Below the pieces are notes generated by a model. It was given only the letters and a program-made list of their open reading frames with translations, made no database searches and was not told where the DNA came from. Of a DNA stretch of 64,000 bases, positions 46,917-56,153 are shown piece after piece (the stretch's first letter is position 1; every line of letters starts with the position of its first letter). Origin of the DNA: Desulfatitalea alkaliphila (GTDB lineage: Bacteria; Desulfobacterota; Desulfobacteria; Desulfobacterales; Desulfosarcinaceae); the NCBI RefSeq assembly GCF_022968795.1, contig NZ_JALJRB010000011.1:1-64000 (forward strand), read 5' to 3'. Both the position numbers and the translations under genes were made by a program.

Positions 46917-48716
46917 TCAATCGTTGAAAATGTCTTTCTCCATTTCCAGCGTGATGGCCTCTTGCTCCTTCAACCGTTGGGCCAAACCCGCGGTTTTGGG
47001 CAGCTCGTAGTGGAAGAAATAACGAGTCGTGTGCAGTTTGCCCTGGTAGAATTGCTGGTTGCTTTGGGACGGCTTGCCCGCCAGGGCCTTCTCGGCGGCA
47101 ATCGACTGCAGCAGCCATTGCCAGGCGATGGCGATCAGGGAGAAGTATTCCAGGTACAAGGTGGCATCCGCCAGCATGGCACGGGTCCCCTTCTCCTCGC
47201 CGAAACCCTTCAACTGCTCCGTCACCTGCTGCAACTCTTCCAACGCCGTTGCCAGACGGTCGGCATAGGGCGCCAGTTTTTCCAGAGCGCGAGCGGCGGC
47301 GATGGTCGCGTTAACCTCCTGCACGAACAGCGTAAAGGCCTTGCCGCCTTTCATGCGCACCTTGCGGCCCAGGATGTCCATGCCCTGGATGCCGGTGGTG
47401 CCTTCGTGAATGGCGTGGATCCGGGTGTCGCGGAAATGCTGCTCCACCGGGAAATCCTCGCAGTAACCGTAGCCGCCGAAGATCTGGATGGCCTGGCTGG
47501 TGGAGAGAATGCTGGTTTCGGAAGGATAGGTTTTGGCCACCGGGATCAACAGGTCCAACAGCAAGGAGGCCTTCTCCTTCTCCTCGCCTTCCACGGCGAG
47601 CTCCAGGTCGCTGTAACGGCAACACTGCATCAGCAAGGAGAAGGCGCCCTCCACGAAGGCCCGTTGGAACAGCAGCATGCGCCGCACGTCGGCGTGCTCG
47701 ATGATCGGCACCTGGGCAGTGGCGGGATCGGGCACCAGGCGACCCTGGGGACGCTCCCGGGCATAGTCGAGGGCCGCATAGTAGGCGGCCGAGGAGATGC
47801 CGATGGCCCCCATGCCCACGCCCAGGCGCGATCCGTTCATCATTTGGAACATGTAGGACAATCCGTTGTGGGGTTCACCCACCAACCAGCCCCGGCAGTC
47901 ACCCTTCTCGCCCAGGCTCAGCTCGGTGATGGGGGCACCGCGGTAGCCCATCTTGTGGTAAATCTGGGTGATGGTCACGTCGTTGGGCTCCAGTCCGCCG
48001 TCCGCCGCGATGCGCTGGTTGGGCACGATGAACATGGAGATGCCCTTGACCCCGGCCGGCGCGCCCTCGATCTTGGCCAGCAGCATCTGCACCACGTTGT
48101 CGACGCCGTCGTGATCACCGGCCGAGATGAAGATTTTTTGCCCCTGCAACAGGTAGTATCCTTTGTCGGTGGGCACGGCCGTGGTGGTGATGTCGGCCAG
48201 GGAGCTGCCCGCCTGGGGTTCGGTCAGGGCCATGGTGCCCTGCCATTCGCCGTTGAGCATCTTGGGCACATAGGTGTCGATCTGCTCTTGTGAACCGAAG
48301 GAGGTGATCAGCCGGGCCGCCTTGGAAGTCAGGCCCGGGAAGACATGCGCCGAGTAGTTGGCGGCGGAGAAGATGAAGTTGCAGGCGTCGGCGATCAGAT
48401 AGGGCAGTTGGGCGCCATCGAACTCCTCCTGGAACTTGGCCGCAATCCACCCCCCCTCGCCGAAGCGCTGCATGATGGTGCGCACCATGGGGTGCACCTT
48501 CACTTTGCCGTTCTCCAACACCGGCCCCTGGCGGTCCATCTCCTCGAAGATGGGATTGAGCAGGTCCTTGCTCAACTTCAAGGCGGCATCCAGGGTCATA
48601 TCGAACATCTTTTTATTGTGGGCGCTGTAATAGGGATACTGGGTCATCCCCACGATATCGAACACCTCGTACAACATGAATTCCAGATTGCGACGACTCA
48701 CATACTTTTTAGCCAT
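46917..48716 (-). CDS. Acyl-CoA dehydrogenase (long form with C-terminal domain)
   Basis: A 599-residue flavoprotein of the long acyl-CoA dehydrogenase group (DmdC-like). It shows MALTEPQAGSSLADITT (substrate/FAD loop), GYRGAPITELSLGEKG, QIFGGYGYCEDFPVE and RIHAIHEGTTGIQGMD, where the Glu is the catalytic base. The extra C-terminal region (about 460-599) is helical. It oxidises an acyl-CoA to enoyl-CoA, but the chain is not predictable. The ATG has AGGAGAAGG upstream. It converges on the kinase gene with a 13-base gap. Confidence 0.92.
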   Translation of the reverse strand: MAKKYVSRRNLEFMLYEVFDIVGMTQYPYYSAHNKKMFDMTLDAALKLSKDLLNPIFEEMDRQGPVLENGKVKVHPMVRTIMQRFGEGGWIAAKFQEEFDGAQLPYLIADACNFIFSAANYSAHVFPGLTSKAARLITSFGSQEQIDTYVPKMLNGEWQGTMALTEPQAGSSLADITTTAVPTDKGYYLLQGQKIFISAGDHDGVDNVVQMLLAKIEGAPAGVKGISMFIVPNQRIAADGGLEPNDVTITQIYHKMGYRGAPITELSLGEKGDCRGWLVGEPHNGLSYMFQMMNGSRLGVGMGAIGISSAAYYAALDYARERPQGRLVPDPATAQVPIIEHADVRRMLLFQRAFVEGAFSLLMQCCRYSDLELAVEGEEKEKASLLLDLLIPVAKTYPSETSILSTSQAIQIFGGYGYCEDFPVEQHFRDTRIHAIHEGTTGIQGMDILGRKVRMKGGKAFTLFVQEVNATIAAARALEKLAPYADRLATALEELQQVTEQLKGFGEEKGTRAMLADATLYLEYFSLIAIAWQWLLQSIAAEKALAGKPSQSNQQFYQGKLHTTRYFFHYELPKTAGLAQRLKEQEAITLEMEKDIFND

Positions 48717-49120
48717 TGGCCTTCTCCTGGTGGTGGATTATAAAAAATGTATCCATACACGGTTTCAGTTGATTGGATGCATTGGCGGACCGTTGCGGCA
48801 TGACCGTTTCCAGCGCAACCCCGACACCACATTGCCCTGTACCACAATTGACGGCATCTGGAAATGTTCCATTTCGGACAAATAATGTGTCCGTGAGAAA
48901 ACGAAATTCGCAGTCGGGGTATCTATTAGGGCATGCCATCGAACGAAACAAGGTGCATTGCCAAGAATCACGCTTTTTTCACCGGAAGTGTTCATTTCTG
49001 CGATGATTTTCAATCCGTTGGTCTTTGCAAGGCGCGAATGGTGAAGCGGTTCGCAGGGCGTTCAGGATGCGTAGGGAGCATAGGGGACGCAGGGTGCGTC
49101 GGGAGCGCTGAACGACCGCC

Positions 49121-49308
49121 GGCGGGTGGGGCGGGGGCCTGTGTGCTGCGCGTTTCGGCGCCAAGGGGCCATAATGGGGTGGGCTCCGGGCGGCCCGCAC
49201 AACTCGCTGCGCTCAAACAGGTGCGGGCCGAACGCCCTACGCCCACCCCATAACGGCCCCTACGCGCCTGCACGCATTGCAGCACCCAGCCCCCCGACCC
49301 ACCCGCCT
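49121..49308. repeat. Long imperfect inverted repeat (about 190 nt)
   Basis: Nested complementary blocks: GGCGGGTGGGGCGGGGGCC with a complement near 49290-49308; GTGTGCTGC with GCAGCAC at 49279-49285; GGGGCCATAATGGGGTGGGC (49165-49184) with GCCCACCCCATAACGGCCCC at 49240-49259; and CGGCCCGCAC (49191-49200) with GTGCGGGCCG (49221-49230), around the loop AACTCGCTGCGCTCAAACAG. It could fold into one long hairpin as RNA or single-stranded DNA. Confidence 0.85.
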
Positions 49309-49511
49309 CCGTGCGAGAACAGACAATTTCACTTTTGCGGTGGAACAATACCCTTTGTGGTCGGCGCGGCAGTAAGGGATTCCACGTGATCACCATCACA
49401 GTTGATTGGTGTAACCTTTCAACTCAAACCCTCTCTAACTCCCTCAAATCCATATAACCGATAGAATTCATTAACTTAAAACTTAACACCTAACACTTAA
49501 AACTGGCCCGC
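49282..49511. repeat. Long intergenic repeat, copy 2
   Basis: Bases 49282-49368 match 1-87 with two mismatches. Similarity then declines but runs to the shared GATAGAATTCATTAA and heptad array. It directly adjoins, and overlaps, the right arm of the long inverted repeat. Confidence 0.9.
49475..49505 (-). repeat. Heptad array (four units)
   Basis: CTTAAAA, CTTAACA, CCTAACA, CTTAAAA, then CTGG and a GGCCCGCCATGGCGGGC hairpin. It is preceded by GATAGAATTCATTAA. Confidence 0.85.
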
Positions 49512-49617
49512 CATGGCGGGCTGGGTGTTGCGCAGCAACAAGAGGCTGTCCGCAAAACCGCCATATGTGCCAATGAAAAGGCGTGGTCCTTGCGCCCGTT
49601 GAAGTTGACTTCGTTTT

Positions 49618-49668
49618 TAGTGAAAACCTCTTGGCCTTCGGCCACCGGCAACCAGTTGCCGGTGCCAC
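49618..49668 (-). repeat. CACCGGCAAC hairpin element, copy 2 (inverted)
   Basis: The complement of the unit at 28709-28757: AAAACCTCTTGGCCTTCGGC, then CACCGGCAAC, CA, GTTGCCGGTG, then CCACC. Confidence 0.8.
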
Positions 49669-49687
49669 CCAGGGGATAAGCGCGCGC

Positions 49688-49713
49688 GGGCAGACACATA
49701 GGTCTGCCCCTAC
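49688..49713. repeat. Palindromic element with CTAC tail, copy 4 (different stem)
   Basis: GGGCAGAC, ACATAG, GTCTGCCC followed by CTACGG. Stem bases differ from the other copies but the GCCCCTAC end is kept, as in compensatory REP families. Nonamer-type AACCCAATC repeats (read on the minus strand) follow at about 49726-49750. Confidence 0.7.
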
Positions 49714-49800
49714 GGTACGGGGGTAAGGGGTTGGGTTGATTGGGTTGGTTCTTCACCAAAACCCAACACGCCCCACATAAAAATAGATAGAATTCATTAA

Positions 49801-49830
49801 CTTAAAACTTAACACTTAACACTTAAAACT
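49801..49830 (-). repeat. Heptad array (four units)
   Basis: CTTAAAA, CTTAACA, CTTAACA, CTTAAAA, then CTG; preceded again by GATAGAATTCATTAA. It lies 36 bases from the end of the UbiA gene. Confidence 0.85.
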
Positions 49831-49865
49831 GTCCCCCAAAAGCTCCCGCCGGCTGTATTGCAAAC

Positions 49866-50777
49866 CTACACACCCAACAACCGGGCAACGATGATACCGA
49901 TGGCCAGCAGGACGGGGGTCGTGAGCACCACAATCACATTCTTGGTCAGATAAGGGATTAGATGTTCCAAGGCCGCATCCCGGTTGCGCTCCAGGCCCAG
50001 GGCGGTGCGGGCGGCCAGGGGGGCGGTGGCCAGGGCGAGCAGCGCCGGGGCGGGCAGCAGGCCCAGGGCCCAGGCGGCAACCACGGAAAGATAGGTACAG
50101 GCCATGAACAGTCCGTAAAAGGCCACGCCCGTATGCTTGCCGTAAACGATCATCAAGTGGCGCCGGCCCACGGCGGCGTCCGGCCCCAGGTCGGGAATTT
50201 GATTGATCAACAGCAAATTGTTCACCAGGAAAAAGGGCGCCAGGGAAGCCGCGAAGGCCGTCAGGCCATAGGATCCGGTCAGCACGAAATCCACGCCCAT
50301 GACCATGAAGGGGCCGAACCCGAGGCCCGGCGCCACCAGGCACAGCAAGGGGCTGTGGGTCACCCAGCGGGTGTAAAAGGCGACGGCCAGCACCCCCGGC
50401 ACGCCGACCCACAGCAGGCCGAGCCCCCTTGCCCGCAGGAAATAGGCGCCCACCAGCAATGTCAGCACCAGGGTTCCCCAGCCCACAATCGCGGCCCAGT
50501 GCGTCTTGTCCGGTTGGGCCGGCAGGGCCCCGCTGCCCCCGGAAAAGGGGGTGGGGGTGGTCTGTAAATCGAGGCCCGACCAGAAATCCTCGTACTCATT
50601 GATGGCGTTCACGCTGATGTGGGCCAGCAGCCCGCCGGCCAGGGCCAGCAGGAGCCAATCGATGCGCAATGTCCCCTGGACATAAAAGGCGGTGGCCGCA
50701 CCCACCAATACGCAAACGGGTGTCAGCAACAAGAAGGGAATTTTCATGGGGCCGAAAAGAACGGATGGGGTTTTCAT
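49866..50777 (-). CDS. UbiA family prenyltransferase (MenA-like)
   Basis: A protein of about 303 residues with eight or nine predicted membrane helices. The first Asp-rich motif region reads NAINEYEDFWSGLD, the second LINQIPDLGPDAAVGR; both are needed for prenyl diphosphate binding via magnesium. It is most like MenA, which attaches the isoprenoid tail to dihydroxynaphthoate, but other aromatic acceptors are possible. The ATG at 50777 was preferred; a longer frame to 50867 has a non-family N-terminus. A menG gene is at 25262. Confidence 0.85.
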   Translation of the reverse strand: MKTPSVLFGPMKIPFLLLTPVCVLVGAATAFYVQGTLRIDWLLLALAGGLLAHISVNAINEYEDFWSGLDLQTTPTPFSGGSGALPAQPDKTHWAAIVGWGTLVLTLLVGAYFLRARGLGLLWVGVPGVLAVAFYTRWVTHSPLLCLVAPGLGFGPFMVMGVDFVLTGSYGLTAFAASLAPFFLVNNLLLINQIPDLGPDAAVGRRHLMIVYGKHTGVAFYGLFMACTYLSVVAAWALGLLPAPALLALATAPLAARTALGLERNRDAALEHLIPYLTKNVIVVLTTPVLLAIGIIVARLLGV

Positions 50778-50969
50778 AGTACTGTTCCGCGGATGAGGGT
50801 TGATGGATGCCGTCGTTGAGCGAACCAGACACTTGCACCGCCAAAACGGCGCTGTCTTATATGCCAAAGCGGCGGCGATGTGTCAATGGAGCGGCCGGGC
50901 TGCGCAAACCGGAACCGGAGCGGAACGGGCAACCGCATGGGCCGAAAACCATGGCAGAGGTTTTCAAGG

Positions 50970-52625
50970 TCACAACCGCTTCGGCTTCAGTTCGACAATG
51001 CGTTCCATGTATTCCAGCCCTGCGGGGCGGTGGGTGATGAGCAGCACGGTCCGATCACGCATCACCGGCGCCAGGGTTTCCCAAAGGGCCTCTTCCGTGG
51101 AATGGTCCAGGCCTTCGGTGGGTTCATCCAGAATCAGAACGGGGGCGTTTTTGAGCAGGGCCCGGGCCACGGCCAGCCGCCGGGCCTGGCCCCCCGAAAG
51201 GCGGGTGCCCAGGGGCCCCACGGGGGTATCGAGTCCGGCGGGCAGGGATCGGATGAAAGTATCGATGCGGGCGATGCGGGCGGCTTCCATCAAGGCGGCG
51301 TCGTCCGCGTCCGGGTCCGCCAGCCGCAGATTCTCGGCGATGGTGGCATTGAACAGATAGACGTGCTGGGAGACCACGGCCATGCGGCCGCGCACCTGCT
51401 CTCCGGTGTAATGTCCCAGTGGACGGCCGTCCAGCAGGATCTCGCCGGCCTGGCAATCCCAGAAACGCAACAGCAGGTGCAGCAGGGTGCTTTTGCCCGC
51501 CCCGGCCGGTCCCACCAGGGCGGTGCGGGACAGGGCCGGCAGTTCGAGATCCAGGCCATCGAAAACCGGCCCGGCGGCGCCGGGATAGGTGAAGCGCAGC
51601 TGCCGGATGCGCAGATCCGCGCCCTGGGGCGGTGCCGCGGGTATCGCCGGGTCGGGCACCGGTGGCGTTGCGCCGGTGACCTGCAGAATGCGCTCGGCGG
51701 CGGTGCGGATTTGGCCCCACATGCGCCATGCACCGGGCAAGGGTTGCATGGCCTCGAAACTGGCCAGGGCGAAAAGGGTCAGCATGGGCAAGGCGGCACC
51801 GGACCAGGATGCGACGGCGAGGCGGGGGATTCCGAAGAGCAGCACCGCCCAGGCGGCCAAGCCCGCGGCCAGGCCGACGGCCCCCTGGGCGAAACTGTCC
51901 AGGCGGGCCTGGGTGCCTTGGCTGTGCAGCAGGGTACGGTTCAAATGGGCCACCCGCTCCCGTTGCGACCGCACCGCACCGTAGACCCGCAGCTCTTCAA
52001 GTCCTTGCAGGCTGTCCGCCACCCGGCGCCGCAAGCGGGCGGCGGTCTCGGTCTGCCGCTTACCGGCGGATTGGCCCAGCAGCAGTGTCAGCAGGGGCAA
52101 CAATAAGCCTGCGGCCAGCCAAAGGCCCAAAACCGTCAGCGCCATGCCGCGATCATAGGCGCTCAAGAAGAGATAGCCGACCAGCATCACGGCCATGGCG
52201 GCCAGGGCCGGCAGCAGCATGCGCAGGTAGAAATGGTCCAGGGTGTCGATATCCGCCCGCAAACGGCTCAACAGCTCCGCACTGTGCATATCGGGCAAGC
52301 CACCGGGGACCAGGGGCGCCAAGCGCTTGAAGAAATGCACCCGCAGGTCGGCCAACAGGCGCAAGGTGGCATCGTGGGCAAAGAGCCGCTCCGCGTAGCG
52401 CCCCAGGCTGCGCAATATGGCCAGCAGCCGGATGCCGGCGGCGGGCAGAAAATAGTTGAAGACCTGCCCCTGGACGCCGGCCAGGGCCATCGAGGCCAAA
52501 AACCAAGCGGCCAGGCTTAACAAAGCGACATTGGCCAGCAGCGCGACCACCGCACACCCCAGACCCAGCAACAACCAGGGCCAGCGCGCCAGGGCGATGA
52601 CAAACAACAGCCTCAGGACCGCCAT
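50970..52625 (-). CDS. cydC: Thiol reductant ABC exporter subunit CydC
   Basis: A 551-residue ABC half-exporter: six membrane helices (about 10-300), then the ATPase with GPAGAGKST (Walker A), TRLSGGQARRLAVARALL and LILDEPTEGLD. CydDC exports cysteine and glutathione, or handles haem, and is needed for cytochrome bd assembly. The ATG at 52625 has GGAGGGAGG upstream. cydD is 166 bases upstream, in the same direction. No cydAB genes are in the window. Confidence 0.9.
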   Translation of the reverse strand: MAVLRLLFVIALARWPWLLLGLGCAVVALLANVALLSLAAWFLASMALAGVQGQVFNYFLPAAGIRLLAILRSLGRYAERLFAHDATLRLLADLRVHFFKRLAPLVPGGLPDMHSAELLSRLRADIDTLDHFYLRMLLPALAAMAVMLVGYLFLSAYDRGMALTVLGLWLAAGLLLPLLTLLLGQSAGKRQTETAARLRRRVADSLQGLEELRVYGAVRSQRERVAHLNRTLLHSQGTQARLDSFAQGAVGLAAGLAAWAVLLFGIPRLAVASWSGAALPMLTLFALASFEAMQPLPGAWRMWGQIRTAAERILQVTGATPPVPDPAIPAAPPQGADLRIRQLRFTYPGAAGPVFDGLDLELPALSRTALVGPAGAGKSTLLHLLLRFWDCQAGEILLDGRPLGHYTGEQVRGRMAVVSQHVYLFNATIAENLRLADPDADDAALMEAARIARIDTFIRSLPAGLDTPVGPLGTRLSGGQARRLAVARALLKNAPVLILDEPTEGLDHSTEEALWETLAPVMRDRTVLLITHRPAGLEYMERIVELKPKRL

Positions 52626-52791
52626 GTCGCCTCCCTCCTTTGCCACTTACCGAAGCCGGGCGGGGATGGTCCCAGCGCACCTGCGGTCCGGGTACCGTCG
52701 CCAAACCGGCAGGCGCATGCCCAATGCCCGATGTTCAATGTCAAATGCAGACAAGTCATTGTACTGTACGCTTCACGTTCATACCCCATTG

Positions 52792-54510
52792 TCAGCACCG
52801 ACCGTCGGCGGCGCCGGGATCGGTGATCGCAGCGCCACCGTCACCATCGCGATTCATCCACACCACCTTGTCCGCCGCTTCGATCAGCTCGGGATCATGG
52901 GACGCCGCAACGATGGTATGCCGGCCGGCAAGGGAGCGGAGAGTGGCGACGATGGCGCCGCGGCCGGCGGCGTCCAGGTGCGCCGTGGGTTCGTCCAGGA
53001 GCAACAGGGGGGCGTCCTTGAGCACCGCGCGGGTCAACGCCAAACGGCGGCGCTGACCTCCGGAGAGCCCTTCGCCCCCTTCGGCCAGCCGGGTGTGCCA
53101 TCCTTGCGGCAGTGCGGCCAGGTCGCGGTCCAAGCCGGTCAGGGCGGCCGCGCGGTCCAATGCGCCCATGTCCGGTGCCCCGGCGCCACTGCTTTCGGGC
53201 AAAAGCAGGTTCTCCAACAAGGTGCCCTGAAAGAGAAATGCGCTCTGGGGCACCCAGGCCACGTGGGCCAGCCATGCCGCATTGGACAAACGGGCAAGAT
53301 CGGCGCCGTTGACCGCAATGGTGCCCCGATCGGGCACGAGGCTGCCCAGCAGCAAGCGCAGCGCGGTGGTTTTGCCGCTGCCGCTGGGCCCGGCCAGCAC
53401 CGCCAGGGTGCCGGCGGGCACCGTCATTTGCAGGCCGCGCAACACCGGCTGCCGGCCGGGGTAGCGGTACCGGACCCCATCGAGGTGCAACGCCACGGAA
53501 CGCCAGCGTGGCCGGGCATGTTCCCGGCGCTGTGCGGCGGGTGCGGCGGGCTCCGCCAAAATGGCCATCAACCCCTCGGCGGCGGCCAGGGCCGACAGCC
53601 GGGCATGATACTGCGTGCCCAGGTTGCGCAAGGGCAGGTAGAACTCAGGCGCCAACAACAGGATGAAAAACCCGTGTTGAAACAACAGGTCCCCCGCCAG
53701 CAACTTGAAACCGATGAAGATGGCCACAAGGGCCAGGCTGATGGTGGCCAAAAATTCCAATGCCAGCGCCGAAAGAAAGGCCACCCGCAATACCCCGATG
53801 GTGGTCCGGCGATAATCATCGGTGATGCGGGCGATGATGTCCGCCTCCCGGCGCACGGCATTGAAGGCCCGTATGGTGGGCAAACCCTGCAAGCTGTCGA
53901 GAAAACGCGCGCTCAGGGCCGCCAGGCGACGCCACTGGCGCTGATTGAGCTTTTCGGCATAACCGCCGATGAGCACCATGAACACGGGAATGAAGGGAGC
54001 GGTGCCGAGCAGGATGAGACCGCTGGTCAGGTCCAACGGAAAGACGAAGGCCAGCACGGCCAGGGGAATCAAGGCCGCCAAGGCGGCCTGGGGCAGGAAC
54101 CGGGCGTAGTAGGCCTCCAGCCCCTCCACGCCGTCCACCACCTGGTGGGTCAACGCACCGATGGACCGGGTGCGCAACCGCTCGGGCCCCATCCGCTGCA
54201 GATGGGTGTAGAGTCGCATGCGCAGATCGGCCTTGACCCGCAGCGCCGCTTGAACGCCGAAATTTTCCGCCAACCACACCAGCCCGAAACGTAACAGCAT
54301 GAGGAGCGGCAGCAGGATCAGCATGTGGGCGACATCGCCCACGGTGCGGCCGTCGAACACCACGTCATGCACCACCGCGCCCAGCAAGCCGGCCTGAACG
54401 ATCAACAGCACCCCTGCGCTCAGCCCGAGGGCGACGGCCAATATCAGACGCCGCCGGACCGGCGACGCCGCCTGTTGATGCAACCAGGTTTGCAGGGATC
54501 GCTTTTCCAT
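52792..54510 (-). CDS. cydD: Thiol reductant ABC exporter subunit CydD
   Basis: A 572-residue ABC half-exporter: six membrane helices, with EKRSLQTWLHQQAASPVRRR at the N-terminus and the CydD-typical VDGVEGLEAYYARFLPQ, then the ATPase with GPSGSGKTT, EGLSGGQRRRLALTRAVL and LLLDEPTAHLD. It forms the heterodimer with CydC. The ATG at 54510 is chosen because the 32 upstream in-frame residues are not family-like. The ribosome site is weak. Confidence 0.9.
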   Translation of the reverse strand: MEKRSLQTWLHQQAASPVRRRLILAVALGLSAGVLLIVQAGLLGAVVHDVVFDGRTVGDVAHMLILLPLLMLLRFGLVWLAENFGVQAALRVKADLRMRLYTHLQRMGPERLRTRSIGALTHQVVDGVEGLEAYYARFLPQAALAALIPLAVLAFVFPLDLTSGLILLGTAPFIPVFMVLIGGYAEKLNQRQWRRLAALSARFLDSLQGLPTIRAFNAVRREADIIARITDDYRRTTIGVLRVAFLSALALEFLATISLALVAIFIGFKLLAGDLLFQHGFFILLLAPEFYLPLRNLGTQYHARLSALAAAEGLMAILAEPAAPAAQRREHARPRWRSVALHLDGVRYRYPGRQPVLRGLQMTVPAGTLAVLAGPSGSGKTTALRLLLGSLVPDRGTIAVNGADLARLSNAAWLAHVAWVPQSAFLFQGTLLENLLLPESSGAGAPDMGALDRAAALTGLDRDLAALPQGWHTRLAEGGEGLSGGQRRRLALTRAVLKDAPLLLLDEPTAHLDAAGRGAIVATLRSLAGRHTIVAASHDPELIEAADKVVWMNRDGDGGAAITDPGAADGRC

Positions 54511-54685
54511 AGATGGCGCCCACCATATCACCGAAAGCGCCGATGCCGAAGTCCAAAAGTCGCATCGTCCGGCCTTGGACGGAAACCGTCCGGGTTGCGC
54601 ATTCAACGTTGACCCGGCCGGCTGATTTTGTCATATTCTCGCCCTTGGCACCCCACCCCCCAATCCCACAACAAGGAGAAAGAAG

Positions 54686-55639
54686 ATGCAACGGTTTTGC
54701 CTCCGGCTGTCGATGGTGATCATGGTGTTGACGCTCTCAATGGCCGGCACGCCGGTCCATGCTTACAACCTGCCCTCGGTGAACCTGGGCGTCACCAGTT
54801 TCCTGGACGGCGGTCCGCCGGCCGGACCGGGACTCTATATCAGCCAGTACGTGCAACGCTGGACGTCGGACTACTTTGCCGATGGAAACGGCAAGCGCGC
54901 CTTTCCGGATTTTGCCGATGAAGATCTGGAAGCCTGGATCAGCCTGACCCAGTTTATTTATCAATCCGATCAAGCCGTTCTGGCGGGCGGCAAATGGGGG
55001 CTCAATGTGATCGTCCCCTATGTTTCGCTGGACGCCTCATATGCGGTCCCCGGATTTCCCGAAGACAACGGCGCGGGCCTGGGCGACCTGACGGTCGGCC
55101 CCTTGCTGCAATGGGACCCCGTCATGGGCGCCAATGGCCCGCGGTTCATGCACCGGGTCGAGTTGTCCCTGATCCTGCCCACCGGCAAGTACAGCAGCAC
55201 CAAGGAGTTGAACCCGGGCAGCAACTTCTTCTCCTTCAATCCCTATTGGGCCGGCACATTGTTCATCACGCCCAAATGGACCGTCTCCACGCGCATCCAC
55301 TATCTGTGGAACGCTAAAAACGGCAACCCCAACCACCGCCTCGCAGCCGATGACAGCCAGGCCGGCCAGGCGGTGCACCTCAACTTCGCCACGGCCTACC
55401 AGGTGCTGCCCATGCTGCGCCTGGGCATCAGCGGCTACTACCTCAAACAGCTCAGCGACGACAAAGTCGACGGCAACAAACAGCCGGGCACCAAGGAGCA
55501 GGCGTTGGGCATCGGCCCCGGTCTTTTGCTGCACATCAGCAAGGATGCCCACCTGTTCTTCAATGCCTATTTCGAAAGCCAGGCCGAAAACCGCCCCGAA
55601 GGCGAGCGCTTCCAGCTGCGCTTCGTCTACCATTTTTAG
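54686..55639 (+). CDS. Outer-membrane SphA/meta-pathway-type transporter
   Basis: A 317-residue protein with a signal peptide ([16 protein letters not shown]...VHA) and an amphipathic beta-strand pattern ending in FQLRFVYHF, a C-terminal aromatic residue typical of outer-membrane barrels. It belongs to the phenol-degradation meta-pathway (SphA-like) group: [55 protein letters not shown]. It is predicted to move hydrophobic compounds across the outer membrane. The name does not imply that phenol is the substrate. The ribosome site is AAGGAGAAAG. Confidence 0.82.
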   Translation: MQRFCLRLSMVIMVLTLSMAGTPVHAYNLPSVNLGVTSFLDGGPPAGPGLYISQYVQRWTSDYFADGNGKRAFPDFADEDLEAWISLTQFIYQSDQAVLAGGKWGLNVIVPYVSLDASYAVPGFPEDNGAGLGDLTVGPLLQWDPVMGANGPRFMHRVELSLILPTGKYSSTKELNPGSNFFSFNPYWAGTLFITPKWTVSTRIHYLWNAKNGNPNHRLAADDSQAGQAVHLNFATAYQVLPMLRLGISGYYLKQLSDDKVDGNKQPGTKEQALGIGPGLLLHISKDAHLFFNAYFESQAENRPEGERFQLRFVYHF

Positions 55640-55661
55640 GGTTCGGGGGTTGGTCGGGCGC

Positions 55662-56063
55662 TCAGTACTCCGCCGCGACATAAGGCTTGATATCGAAGAT
55701 GGGCGTGCCGTCGAACATATCCACGCCCTTGACGCGAATCCGGCCGCCGTCCACCGACAGCACCGACAACACCGACATGCCGATGGCATTGGGCCGCTTG
55801 GGGGTGCAGATACTGAAAACCCCCTTGCGATGCCGCCGTTGGCGCGGGATTTGGGTCAGCAGGTCGTCGCTGAACGGGGGACTGCGGTCGAAGTGGAACA
55901 GAACGACGATCTTCTGTCCGGCCTGGATGTCCCGCGCGCCTTCCCGGTAGCGGGGATGGATGTCCAGGGTGCCTTCGATATCGGAGGCGCTCCAGTGGTG
56001 GGGAATGGCGCTGTCCGCCGTGGCGGTGCGGACATGGCCGATGGAGTGGAAACAGATATCCAT
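55662..56063 (-). CDS. TrmO-like tRNA (t6A37) methyltransferase
   Basis: A 133-residue YaeB/TrmO family protein: the beta-barrel core ends in TPKRPNAIGMSVL and GVDMFDGTPIFDIKPYV, both diagnostic. TrmO N6-methylates t6A at position 37 of tRNA-Thr using S-adenosylmethionine. It is shorter than E. coli TrmO and matches the archaeal/anaerobe-type single-domain group. Confidence 0.88.
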   Translation of the reverse strand: MDICFHSIGHVRTATADSAIPHHWSASDIEGTLDIHPRYREGARDIQAGQKIVVLFHFDRSPPFSDDLLTQIPRQRRHRKGVFSICTPKRPNAIGMSVLSVLSVDGGRIRVKGVDMFDGTPIFDIKPYVAAEY

Positions 56064-56153
56064 GGGGTGTGCGAACCTATGCCGTCCGCCGTTTGATCGG
56101 CGATGAATGGCGGTTTGGATAAAATGGGAAGTAATTTTTGCGCGAGCCCTCCA

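Larger units (their letters stand above)
48717..49865. other. 1.1-kb repeat-rich intergenic region
   Basis: No credible gene was found. In order: a promoter-proximal stretch for the acyl-CoA dehydrogenase (48717-48990), GCGTAGGGA-type short repeats at about 49068-49110, the long inverted repeat at 49121-49308, the 230-base direct repeat shared with position 1, a heptad array, a GGCCCGCC hairpin, the inverted CACCGGCAAC element, a palindrome with CTAC tail, nonamers and a second heptad array. Confidence 0.8.

Noticed and set aside
49126-49389. Small open frames in the 48717-49865 region
   Set aside because: They run through a long inverted repeat and short repeats, lack ribosome sites and show no protein-like pattern.
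48717-49865. Remnant of an insertion sequence
   Set aside because: No transposase fragment or defined target duplication could be seen; only non-coding repeats.
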